A DNA stretch of 64,000 bases from the NCBI GenBank assembly GCA_019914945.1, contig CM034104.1, positions 560,501 through 624,500 of the forward strand, written 5' to 3'. This DNA is from Typha latifolia. Lineage: Eukaryota; Streptophyta; Magnoliopsida; Poales; Typhaceae. Numbering within the stretch: position 1 is the stretch's first letter; each line of letters opens with the position of its first letter. The notes under the pieces were generated by a model. That model saw only the letters and a program-made list of their open reading frames with translations, was not told the DNA's origin and searched no databases. The position numbers and the translations under genes are program-made. Shown here piece after piece: positions 24,183 through 35,504 of the stretch.

Positions 24183-27100
24183 ATGGAGGAAGAGAAGACG
24201 AAGGCGACGGTCCGGAAGCTAGCGGCGGCCGTGGAGGAGATCTCCTCCGTCTCCGATTACCGTAACGCCTATAAGAAGCAGCTCTGCAACCTCGCTCGGC
24301 GGATCAAGCTCCTCGCACCCGTGGTCGACGAGCTGATGGATCGCCGCGACCCGATCCCCGAGGCGGCGGCGCGAACCCTAGAGCCGCTCGCCGAAGCGCT
24401 CGATTCGGCTAAGGAGTTCCTCCGGTTCGGTACCGAGGGAAGCAAGATTTTTCTGGTACGATAAAGCTTGCAATTTTGTTTAAAAGCCGCCATATTTTTT
24501 GGTAGAAATTGGGTCAAAGACTTGATTTTAATTCGCTAATCATAGCAAAGTTAGATCTTTCATGTGATGGGAAGTGTAACACTTCGTTTCTTGCTGTGAT
24601 CATGGTTGAAATTTTGTTGAAGTTCTGGCTGTTGAAAGCTATTATGGTTTATGATTTTGGGAGTTTCTTATTTTCAACTATAAACCTGTTGGATATTCTT
24701 GTTGTATTTGCCCTAGATTTCTTAGATTGTGCAGTTAATTATGATAATTTCGTGTTAGTAGGTTATCAATAGTCAACGCAATTCAGGAATAAACTTGTTT
24801 TATAAATTGGTTGTGCTATATTTTTAAAAAATATCGATCGGGTCTAATATAACTATTCCTTTGATATGGAAATCAAGAGGAGATTAGATTCTAGGTATGT
24901 TCGGAGGCATGTGTCGTTATAAGATACTCATCTATGATTATGTATATCTTGCACTTTTCGCTTCAGACAATAACTTCTCTTAGTTGATTATTTTGACATT
25001 GCATTTGAGTACAGTCCTGAAAACTTCTATAACTGACGGACCAATTGTCTTCTTAGTAACTGCTTGCAACTTGCAAGCTTATATGTGTGTGAATGATTTT
25101 TTTTTGTTTTTTTTATTGGTCTATTCTCAAGTACTTGTCAGCCTAGATATTCTGTCTTGAAGTCGAGCTCACTTATATAAGGCCATGATGTATCACTGCT
25201 GTTAACACTCAAGCAAGTCTTGGGCCCTTGTTTGGAGCCATGAGGACTGATTCACGACTGTTGATGCTTGGATTGTGATAGATGATTGAGATGAGTTTAG
25301 AGTTATAAGAAGAGAAGTGGCTGATGAAATAGGTGTTCTTTAAGAGGCTGGTAGACTCTCTAACCTGCTACCTCTAATATTCCCCCCTCATCACTATCCT
25401 GGCCTGGTGTCTGATATATATCTTCTTCTGCTGATCTGATCTCATTTTTATGCACTGTAATCTATGCCCTTGTTTTTTGTTTGCAGGTCCTTGAGAGGGA
25501 TGAAGTAATGAAAAGGTTTCAAGAAGTAATTGCTCAGTTAGAACATGCTTTGGGTGGAATTTCTCTCAATGAATTAGACATATCAGATGAAGTTAGAGAA
25601 CAGGTCTGGATATATGTAAAGCAATTATCTTTGTAATTCTTATATAAAAGAATATCCCCTATAGTTTTGATCTGCCCTGGATATGTCTCATATTGTAGTG
25701 AATGAGTCTTTACAGGTTGAGCTAGTGCATGCTCAGCTCAAGAGAGCCAAAGAACGGATTGATATGCCTGATGCAGAACTGTATGCTGAGTTACTATCTC
25801 TATATAACAAGACCAATGAAGCAAATGGAGACCCAGCCATCCTTCAAAGATTATCAGAAAAGATGCATCTCATGACCATTGCTGATCTCACACAAGAATC
25901 ATTAGCTTTACATGAGATGGTTTTTGCAAGTGGCGGTGGAGATCCGGGAGAGCAAATTGAGAAGATGTCAATGCTGTTAAAGAAGATTAAGGATTTTGTG
26001 CAGACCCAGAACCCTGAAATAGGTACTCCAGCAAATGCTATAAATTCCAATTTTCTGCTTCCGGATGGGAAGACAAATCTTTCAGCCATTCCTGATGATT
26101 TCCGCTGTCCAATATCCCTGGAATTGATGAAAGATCCAGTTATTGTGGCCACCGGTCAGGTATCTGCACCATCTCATTTACTGTCTCAACATTAAGAGGT
26201 CTTAGCTATATATTTCAATGGAGCTGTATATTTTTGTTAATTCACAGACATATGAGCGGGCATGCATTGAGAAGTGGCTAGCATCTGGGCACGATACATG
26301 CCCAGCAACACAACAGAGGCTGGCTAACACAACATTGACCCCAAACTATGTCCTCAGAAGCCTTATAGCTCAGTGGTGTGAAGCTAATGGTGTGGAACCA
26401 CCTAAGCGCCCTTCCCGGCCTACTAAACCCACATCTGCTTGCTCCTCAAGTGAACGTGCTCATATAGATGCTCTTGTCTGTAAGTTATCCTCTCCCAACC
26501 TTGATGACCAGCGATCTGCTGCTGGGGAGCTTCGCCTTCTAGCCAAGCGTAATTCTGACAATCGACTCTGCATAGCTGAGGCTGGCGCTATTCCCCTATT
26601 TACAAGTTTACTCTCAACTGTTGATTTGCGCACCCAGGAACATGCTGTTACTGCCCTTCTGAACCTCTCCATATATGAAGGCAACAAGGCAAGCATTATA
26701 ATATCAGGGGCTGTTCCAGGCATAATCCATGTTCTACGGAGCGGTAGCATGGAAGCACGGGAAAATGCTGCAGCTACACTCTTTAGTCTTTCAGTGGTGG
26801 ATGAATATAAGGTAACCATTGGGGCAGCAGGGGCCATTCCAGCACTTGTATTGCTGCTCAGCCAAGGCACCCAGCGTGGGAAGAAGGATGCTGCGACAGC
26901 CCTCTTTAACCTGTGCATTTACCAAGGCAACAAGGCAAAGGCAGTTCGAGCTGGTGTTGTGCCACTCATAATGGGGCTTCTGACCGATCCAGCAGGTTCT
27001 ATGATGGATGAGGCAATGGCAATACTGGCAATACTGTCGAGCCACCCTGAGGGGAAGGCAGCAATTGGGGCTGCAGATGCTGTACCAGTGCTCGTAGAGA

Positions 27101-27426
27101 TGATAGGAAGTGGTTCCCCGAGGAATAGAGAGAATGCAGCAGCTGTTCTTCTACATCTCTGTGGAGGAGAACAGCAGCTCCAACATCTAGCCCGGGCACA
27201 GCAGTGTGGAGTGATGGGACCTTTGCGGGAGCTAGCAGTGAATGGGACAGAAAGGGGCAAGAGGAAGGCTGTGCAGTTGCTTGAGCGCATGAACAGATTT
27301 CTTATACAGCAACAGGAGGAGCAGGCTCAAGCTGTGGCTTTCAATCAGGCTCATGTCCAGGTCCAGGTCCATGACCATGCTGAACAGTCAGACAATCCAC
27401 CTTCTGTAGTTCTTATTGATGTTTAG
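24183..27426 (+). CDS. U-box/ARM-repeat E3 ubiquitin ligase, SPL11/PUB13 type
   Basis: Four exons, 24183-24455, 25487-25603, 25716-26159 and 26248-27426, encode about 670 residues. The U-box N-terminal domain covers about residues 1-240 ([39 protein letters not shown]). The U-box is at about 255-325: [20 protein letters not shown] and [20 protein letters not shown], split by intron 3. Armadillo repeats fill about 345-640, with recurring [14 protein letters not shown] and [14 protein letters not shown] helices. The U-box recruits the E2 and the ARM repeats bind substrate. Rice SPL11 and Arabidopsis PUB13/14 have the same architecture; they restrain cell death and immunity and affect flowering. 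Residue order and length match that group closely. Assignment to the subfamily is strong; the biological role here is by analogy. Confidence 0.97.
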
Positions 27427-30400
27427 TGTGGTTCTTTTATCCCTCAGTTTTTTGACGCTCTTTCCTGCAGTAATTAGATTTGATCTCAAGATCAGATGGT
27501 GGGCTCTTGAAGTTGCTAATTATTCCATATTTGGGGATAATAAACTATCAGTATCCTGTAGAAGAAGGCGAAGTTGGTGCTCATAAATGGATTGCAGGAG
27601 CAAGCTAGCTCGTTCTGGTGATTCTGATACCAGCTCTAGTGATTTATAAGTTTTTACTAGTTCTATGTATTTCAAGGATTATTGGGGCCATCTTTGTAAC
27701 TTGAGATATGGGAAGGAGGGTGTTGTACATAAATGAGCATCCTCTAACTAGTTTTTATGAAGAACATAATTGAAGTTTCATTGTGGTAGAACTGACTCTG
27801 GTTCTGAAATTTCATGAAGTATACGTGCGAGACTTCTTTAAAGCAGCGAAGAAAAGCTCCTTTAGCTTTGAGTCCTCTAATGTATGGTCTGCAGTTTGTC
27901 AACTGAGCTTGTGCAGCATATATCACGTTCAATCTTCTGGGATATTTTTTGGCATTTTGTTTTGAAAGAAAGCCACTTGAATCAATGATATGTTTCTGAG
28001 TTTATAACGTCATCCATTTTAGATATCAAGAATCTAATAAAATAATTAAAAAACATATACGACTTTTATTTCCACCATTGGCTGTCAGACAAGTTATTGT
28101 TTTTAATCCTCAAGATAACTCTTAGATGATTTGGCAAACAATAAGGATTGCCAAGTATTCGAACTGTAGAATATTCCAGCATCCAAAACTTTTGCTTGGA
28201 ATTGCTCAGAGAACATTAGGATATCCTTGAAAAATATAAAGTGAGATTAGGAAGATTCCATCTAATAGTAGTTTAGCTTAGCTAATCTATGAAAACAAAC
28301 ACCAATGAGGATCACAGTACTCAGATCTGATTAACTTAAATCCTTTAACTATCTCTGGTAAAACTGGTGGTAGATGTTGCAGATAACAACAAATCTTCAC
28401 TGAAAATTATACCACTGCAAGATCCCCCCACTTAACCTTCTCTGTCAAAAGGGAAAGTCTCATATATGGCGATGTGAGGGTTCTCTGCCATCAGTCCGAC
28501 ACCAAAGATTCCACAGTCAGATCAACTTGGCATGAACAGGACAGCATCAGAACCGACCTAATCCTATCCAATACTTAAAGCCTGGGGAAATTCGAGAAGG
28601 ACTCAAAAGTGACAAACTGCAAAAGATCTCTTATTATGAAACCAAGTTTTTGTTGTTTCTTTCTTCACATCTACTTCCATCTTAATTATAACCAAAATGC
28701 ATGTACTTGAGCAATAATATTTGGAATTTAGAGCTGTCTACGAACGAAATCTTCCACTCGGTGAAAAAAGTACACAAACTGATCAACAAGTAGAAGTCTC
28801 ACGTTCCTCTGCCCGTGTTACAAGTGGATAAGAATCAAGAAGTTGCTGGTGAGCATAAACCTTATTGAGTGTGGACAAACAAGAGTTATTGTTCAGATAT
28901 TGTGAGAGGACATTGAGCTAGGTGCTGTTCCTGAGAGCTACTCTTGGCCAAATTCATTGTAAGACAAAAGTTTTGGGAGTTTTATGGAAATTTTAATTGA
29001 TCCAGATATTGGATTATATAGTAATAGCAATGCATGCACAAGGTTTATGTGAGTATAATTTTAGGAAATTTTCAATTAAAAAAAACTACATTATCCTACC
29101 TTATCATTTTTTTTCCTAAAAAAAAAGTTATTATCTTTCATAAGAATTATCTAATTAACCGCTCTATTGATATCATAGCAGCTTAATATTTCCGTCACTA
29201 AATTAAGTAACCTTACTTATAAAATTATCAAAGTCTCATTGCTGAGAGAACAGCTTGAATATTCATTGATATTATCAAAATCTTATAAAAAAGTTGTATT
29301 TTTTTATATTAAGATGAGGTGAGTTAGAATTAGCCCCAGGTATTAAATGAAATATTTTTTTGTAAAAGGTATAGGCTTGTTTTTTTAAAACAGTAAGGCA
29401 TGGTTGGGGGAAAAAAATTCGATTAGGTAGAAACCATTTGCAATTTTTTTCTAGAATTTTTCAGAATGATATATGATTCATGAAAACTTAATTAGAAGTA
29501 GCTACATTATTGTCATTTATATTTTGACGTTAGAGAATTCCTCTTTGTTGGAATTGATGGAAGAAATGCTTCATCTATGAAATTTAAGATATTAAGTAGT
29601 CAAATATTTTAATTCTGGATTAATTCTTACGATATGCCATTCCAGAATAAATATTAAATATATATACTGATAAAATTGATGGCAGATATAGACATAATGG
29701 TTTGGTCTTCTTATATATCAAACAATGTGCTTTAACTTTAGGAAATGATCTACAAATATAATCTAATGGATTGGATCATGAAACAAAAGAAGTACACTTG
29801 CTATCAAACATGGTGAATCTTTCTGTCCTTAACACAGTTAGTGCCTAGTCATAGTGGAAGGTAATGTCTACGTTATAACTCCAAATAGAGAAATAGAAAG
29901 AAAGCAAACTTGTTCTCATTCTTAGTCTTGCAGATTATATTATATAATAGGGAATTTTTTTAAAAAAAATTGCATTTTAATATTATTCTTATTATTAATT
30001 TATACCCTATTATATATGGATGTTTATTATTTGTCTCTAAATTTTACTTGTATTACCTCAAAAAATATTCTGAGCTGACTTTATTCTAAATGCAATAAAA
30101 GTAAAAAAATAAAAATATTTAAACTACCTCCCCTTTTGTATTTATAGTTAATTGAAATCGCATCTATATAGTAATTAATAGACAATATAATTAAGAAAAT
30201 TAACGTCATGGTCTCGTTGAGACATTAAATGCAAAATGTGTGGTTCGAATAATAAAAATCTATACAGTAGAACATAAATATTCGTATATTGTAGTCTAAG
30301 CCTACTCGATTATATCTATATTTAAGTCAGAGTAACTAGTGGAGAACAAATCCTAACAGTACTACTTCATGAGATCTCCCTGGTTAAGCATTAAGAAATA

Positions 30401-30681
30401 TATAATAAAGAAGATGGCAAGGCAATGGCAATGTTAATGGCAATGACAAATGACAATATATAGCAATGGTAATGACATCTGCGAATCTAATGGCGTGATG
30501 TGTGAGTAGATCAGACACACGATTATGGCCATGATTGAGCTCATGTGACGCAACGTGAGCCACCATGGAATCTCCCAGTCCCCTCTCTCTCTTTTCCTTT
30601 CCTGTTTCAGCTATGAGTCCAAGGATAGGCCCCAACCCAAAAGCCCCCCTGACCCCATCCATTAAAAGTTAAAGCTGCATG

Positions 30682-30722
<41 letters not shown>

Positions 30723-32579
30723 ACATCTCTCCCTCTACATCTCTCTTAACCATGAAGCAGTCCCCCCTCCTTTCAAGGAACCCTCCTATGAATTTATCCC
30801 ACTTATAGTACCACAAGTACCTCTCTCTCTCTCTCTAGATCTCTTTTTATATATATATAGATAGATAGATAGATAGATATAATATATAGTGTATGATGTA
30901 GTAAGTTTACAAGGTTGAGGGAGGTCACTTTATTCTTTGCAAGGGGGGGAGACTGCATTGGACTTGGGGAAAGGAGACGAAAACCTAGATTCCCTCAGAC
31001 AGGGACAGGTAAACAAACAAGGGATTTTCTTGGGATTTCACCTTTTCCTTTCCTCCACTGCTGCCATTAACTCTCTCTCTCTCTCTAAACTTTTGCTTTT
31101 TTTTCCCTTGTTTGTTTTCAGTGCATGCTTGTCCTTCCACCACTGGTTAAGCTCTGCAAGCTCTCTTAGCCTCTGTTATAACTAACGGATTTCTCGGGAG
31201 ATGGCTCTGCATGGGTTTTAGTAACATATATAAACATATGCGAATAGCTCATGAGTTGTATAAGGTTATATAGTAAGAGAGAGATGAGTGGAGGATTGAT
31301 GTCATTGGACGCATTAAGCCATACCAAGTCCAACAGCATATGCCCATGTAAAGTGCTTGTCTCATAGCACATGTACGTACTTGTGTGCTTGTGTATGTGC
31401 GTGTATGTGGGTGGAATGTGAATGTTAGTGGGTCAGAACATTCATGAAATAGTATATATATGTCTTTCTCCCAAGTTGAGTCAATAGAGTATCACTAGCT
31501 AGTCATAAAAAGCTAGTTATCTTGACATGAGAATCACCAAAATTCTAAGTACTGAACATTATATTTGCTGTACATTAATATTTACTATGTTGAGTAGAGA
31601 TTGCAAATTTTAATGAGCCAGTCAATGGTAGGCTTCGAACTCTAGAAATCTAAAGCTGCCTTTGATATCAGGGAAGGAAACATTCTTTGAGTACAACTAA
31701 GGAGATTGCTATAATTTTCTCCAACCTCCAATGTAGGAGAATGGCATTGATGGCAGACCAAGAGGAAAGGTTTCAATGGAAGTCAGTGCATGGGAAACCT
31801 AGTAAACCCTACACTAGGACCTATGTATGGAGAACTGGTCCATAGTGATTGCTCTACCAGAAGATCTATCAAAAGGTGAGAACTATATATTACTTGTTTA
31901 GGGCTTCCATCCTGCATTAATTTATGGTCCATGCAAAGGAAATGCTTGACACTAAGAATACAGCAAAATCTTGCATGAAGAATATAGACAGAGATACACA
32001 ATCTACTTTAAAGTAGTAGTAGCTAGCAAAGTACTTCAGTTATTTGTTTTTCCCTTTTGCAGTACATATTAATTTAAGTATCATGATACCAATCTGGATT
32101 TTATTCATTACCACATGATAAAGTGTGATTGAATTCTCTGAGTGGTGTAGATATTATTGTGAAATGTACCTCGACGAGAAACTGAAGAAAAAGATTAATA
32201 TAAAAGATCACAATGCAGTGTACTTGAAGTGAAACATCGATAAGGGATGCTACTCATGACAATTAAAGTGAAAAAATACACTGCCCTTGTTCATTGCTAA
32301 CAACTAACTCTTCGATCATGTCAGAGATATAACCCTTCATGAACTCATGCACGCAATTAAACTTTCTTACCACACTAGAAGATACAAAGGAAGATAAAGG
32401 GAGACACCAGACGCAATAAATCGAAAACAAGAAATTTAACTAACCTACCATTTCTATGCTCCTCAAGTAGCCCTTCACCATAAGTTTAAAAGCTTTGCAG
32501 TTTCCAGCAGTAACCAAGTAGCTCCTCCGAAGCCATTGCAAAAAATTAAGCTCCAATGCTTAGGCCTGCTACCGAGAAA
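27427..32579. other. Gene-poor intergenic region between U-box and Dof genes
   Basis: About 5.1 kb, mostly AT-rich, without a credible protein gene. It contains CT-rich microsatellites (30682-30721, about 30823-30836, 31072-31086) and a GATA run near 30857-30880. A GT..AG-bounded segment at about 31008-31121 lies in a pyrimidine-rich stretch and looks like a leader intron. At 30180-30260 and 31600-31680 short tRNA B-box-like strings (ggttcgaat; gttcgaagc on the minus strand) hint at old SINE fragments. A non-coding transcript around 30.9-31.2 kb is possible but unproven. Confidence 0.5.
30682..30721. repeat. (CT)n microsatellite
   Basis: About 20 uninterrupted CT units between the U-box and Dof genes. 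A second, shorter CT tract and a TA/GATA compound repeat follow within 200 bases. Confidence 0.95.
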
Positions 32580-33840
32580 TCACAAGATATTACCTGAGTT
32601 CGACGAGTTGAAGCCCGAGAGATCCGCCGTCCAACCACCGCCACCGCCGCTGGTGTTAACTCCCCCATTTCCACCTCCCCAGTATTGATCATTTCCAGGA
32701 ATGCCCAAGTATTGCCTCGGCAAACTTAGCCCCTGCGCATTACTGTCTTCCATCTTCACTGAGGCTAGTTGCGTAATTAGCCCCGAGCCAGACACCGACA
32801 CCTTTGGAAAAACCTGGTTACCGAAGCCGTGATCGCTGCCGCCATCTCCATCGAAGGGATATAACCCGGGAACTGAAGGAGCGGGAGGTGGCGGCGGGGG
32901 GTCCATATTTCCCAAGAATGGGAACTGTTGGATTTGCTGAAATCTCCAGTGCTCTAAACCAACGCTTGAGCTACTTCCAACATGATAGTCTACTGCTTCC
33001 AAGTGTTGCAATCCAGGAAAGCTCAACCCTAGATTGGATGCACCAGTGTAATCACCTAAAGGATGCATGGAAGACATAAAGGGCAATTGGGTCGGCGGCG
33101 GTAACATGTTAGACGGAATTACTCCGCTGCCGCCCGTCGCAGTGGATGACGAGGACGACGTGCCAGCCTGGCGGTCGGCGGAGGCAGAGACGGCAGATGA
33201 TTTCGATGAGCTTCCGGAAGACTTGCTTCGCTTGTTGCGGCGGCAGCCGCCACCGACGGGGACGTTGCGGAGGGCGCCGCCACGTGTCCAGTATCGGCGG
33301 CAAGTCTTGCAGAAGTGCCGGGGCTGAGACAAGGAGTAGTTGTTGAAGTAGCAGAACTTGGTGTTGGTCGACTCGCACCGCGGGCACTTGAGCGCCGGCT
33401 CCGGCTGCGGGATCTTCGCCATCCTAGCCCGGTCAGCCATCGAGCCAGGCCTGACCGAGCCGCTGCCCGACCCAATCTCTTGACGCTGTACGGCTAGACC
33501 TGGTGGAAGCTGCGCCGCCTCCGAACCGCCGCCACCACCGCTGCCGCTACCACTAGGTGGTTGATGGGCTTGTTGCTGTAGATATTCCAAAAGAAAAAAA
33601 AATCAAGATTAGTAGAAGAGAGGCCAAAAAAAAACTACGGTATATTCAAGAAGAGATGGGAAAGTGTAAGAATATTTTGTTTTCTTTTTTTTTTTTCCTT
33701 TTTTTGCTCCTCCTTTTAATTTGCTTTTTTGACGAAGAAGATATAAGGGAAAGAAGAGGAGGAGGAGAAGGAGGAGAATTTAAGCTTACCTGGTTCCAGT
33801 TTGGAGGATCTAGATAGACTGGAACTGAGGAGAAAACCAT
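32580..33840 (-). CDS. Dof zinc-finger transcription factor
   Basis: Two exons on the minus strand, 33840-33790 and 33575-32580, give about 348 residues. Exon 1 encodes the 17-residue family start [17 protein letters not shown]. Exon 2 begins [12 protein letters not shown], after an AG that makes the apparent upstream ATG at 33590 intronic. The Dof finger starts at about residue 81: [20 protein letters not shown], then [20 protein letters not shown] and [11 protein letters not shown], with all four Cys ligands present. Dof proteins bind AAAG-core sites. The MVFSS start and [17 protein letters not shown] lead-in match the DOF2.4/DOF5.6-like group, members of which act in vascular development. 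The C-terminal half is Gly/Ser/Pro-rich, probably transactivating. A GA-rich leader (33939-33965) and a TATA-like stretch (about 34055-34066) lie upstream. The narrow subgroup is moderately sure. Confidence 0.96.
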
Positions 33841-33933
33841 GGTATTTTTTTCCTTCTTCTCCCTTGTGAGATTCTTTGTGGACTATAGGAATTGAGAGGT
33901 GGTGGAGAATCACATCCAGAAGGAGCTACTGGT

Positions 33934-33938
<5 letters not shown>

Positions 33939-33965
<27 letters not shown>
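33939..33965. repeat. (GA)n tract in the Dof leader
   Basis: A GA run about 100 bases upstream of the Dof ATG on its template orientation, reading as CT in the transcript. This is a common feature of plant 5' leaders. Confidence 0.85.
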
Positions 33966-33969
<4 letters not shown>

Positions 33970-34972
33970 AGGAAAGTAGAGAAAGAGATAGAGAGAGAGA
34001 GGATGAAGAGCAAAAGGAGGAGGTTTAATTCTTTTAACTCTCTATGGTGTCTTTTATATTATATATGGTAGGGTTGGATGCATATGTGGGTCTGATGGCG
34101 GAATGCCTTAGCCTTTAAGAATTTATTGTTGCTGAGAGCTAAGTGTTAAGAGACTTAGTGGCTGCTCATGCATGGAAAAGTTGGAGGGGGAGAAATAAAA
34201 AATTGCATGGAATTAAACCCTAGCAATTGTAACATTATTTGAGGGGACGTACTAAAGAAACAAAGGATATGTAAACAAAACATTCTCTTTAATTCTTATA
34301 TATATAGAGAGAGAGAGAGAGAGACATAAAGAAAGAGAAGAAAAAGTTGGTCTTGCTATCTTAGTGGTGTGGAATGGCCTTCTTCTCTCTCTTCCTTTTG
34401 TTTTGCATGCCTATCATTTAATTTGCATGGAAGTGCAACCTTATGTGATATATACTGTTCATTTTAGTTCTCTCCACTGCCACGTCAGATTTTTCATTAT
34501 TCGGAAAATAGTTAATTATTTATGAGACATAGGGAACTCATAATAGTAAACATAAACAAAGTGGGTTTATTATCGTAATTAATAATATTAATCACGGAAC
34601 GGGCACCATTAATTACTTCGTCAAAAAGAAAAGGAGTGGCCGTCATCAGATGCTCCTGGTCGGTCGTCTCCACCACGCTAATAAGCCGCCACGTCGGAAC
34701 CCGGGCCCACCGGATCCTCACCCTTTTAACACGCACGACCGCACCATGCACTTCACTCGTTCCCTCCTCTAGCGAATCAAATTCTCGCATCCACGGGACC
34801 CACACGGTTGGTCATGAAAACAGGTTACTATTCCGGTGTTTACAGCCATCATGTCATCGTCGTGTCTCGGAATATAGTTTGGTCGGCGACGCTCTATTTA
34901 TCCCCCAAGTCGACAATTATTTTAACGTTGCACCAATCGATGTGGTGACCTGGAGCTTCTGATCGTTGGGCC

Positions 34973-35074
<102 letters not shown>

Positions 35075-35504
35075 AGGAAGTGGTCCAAGATCTCACTGAT
35101 GCAGCTGTGTAACTTGTACTGGATCGCCTCTTCTTGGCTAACCAAAAGAGAGCAATGGACAGAAGGTGGACCACGGTTTCAACTGTCCTTCTCAAGCCCC
35201 CTTGTAAAGGATGAGGATTAGATGTTTTATATATTCAGATGTCTCACGCATCATCATCATCATCATCTTGGGCAGGATGAGTATTATATATATTCATTAA
35301 TCTTGAGTTAGATTTGAGCTGATCTTATTCTTAGGTCGACAAATGATGAAAACGGTGCAAAAGAAAGGTGCAAAATGAGAAAAATCTTTGGCTCCATTGA
35401 TGCCAAGTACAATTCCATGCTCTTTTCTCAAAAGAAGTAAAGCTCAAGAGATCCTCCAGGAAAAAATAGAAATACACTCTCGATTAAGAGCTTGATATAT
35501 ATGT

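Noticed and set aside
32580..33590. Dof gene starting at the ATG at 33590 (MEYLQ)
   Set aside because: A better model splices 33790 to 33575, adding the conserved family start [15 protein letters not shown] and leaving MEYLQ as intron end.
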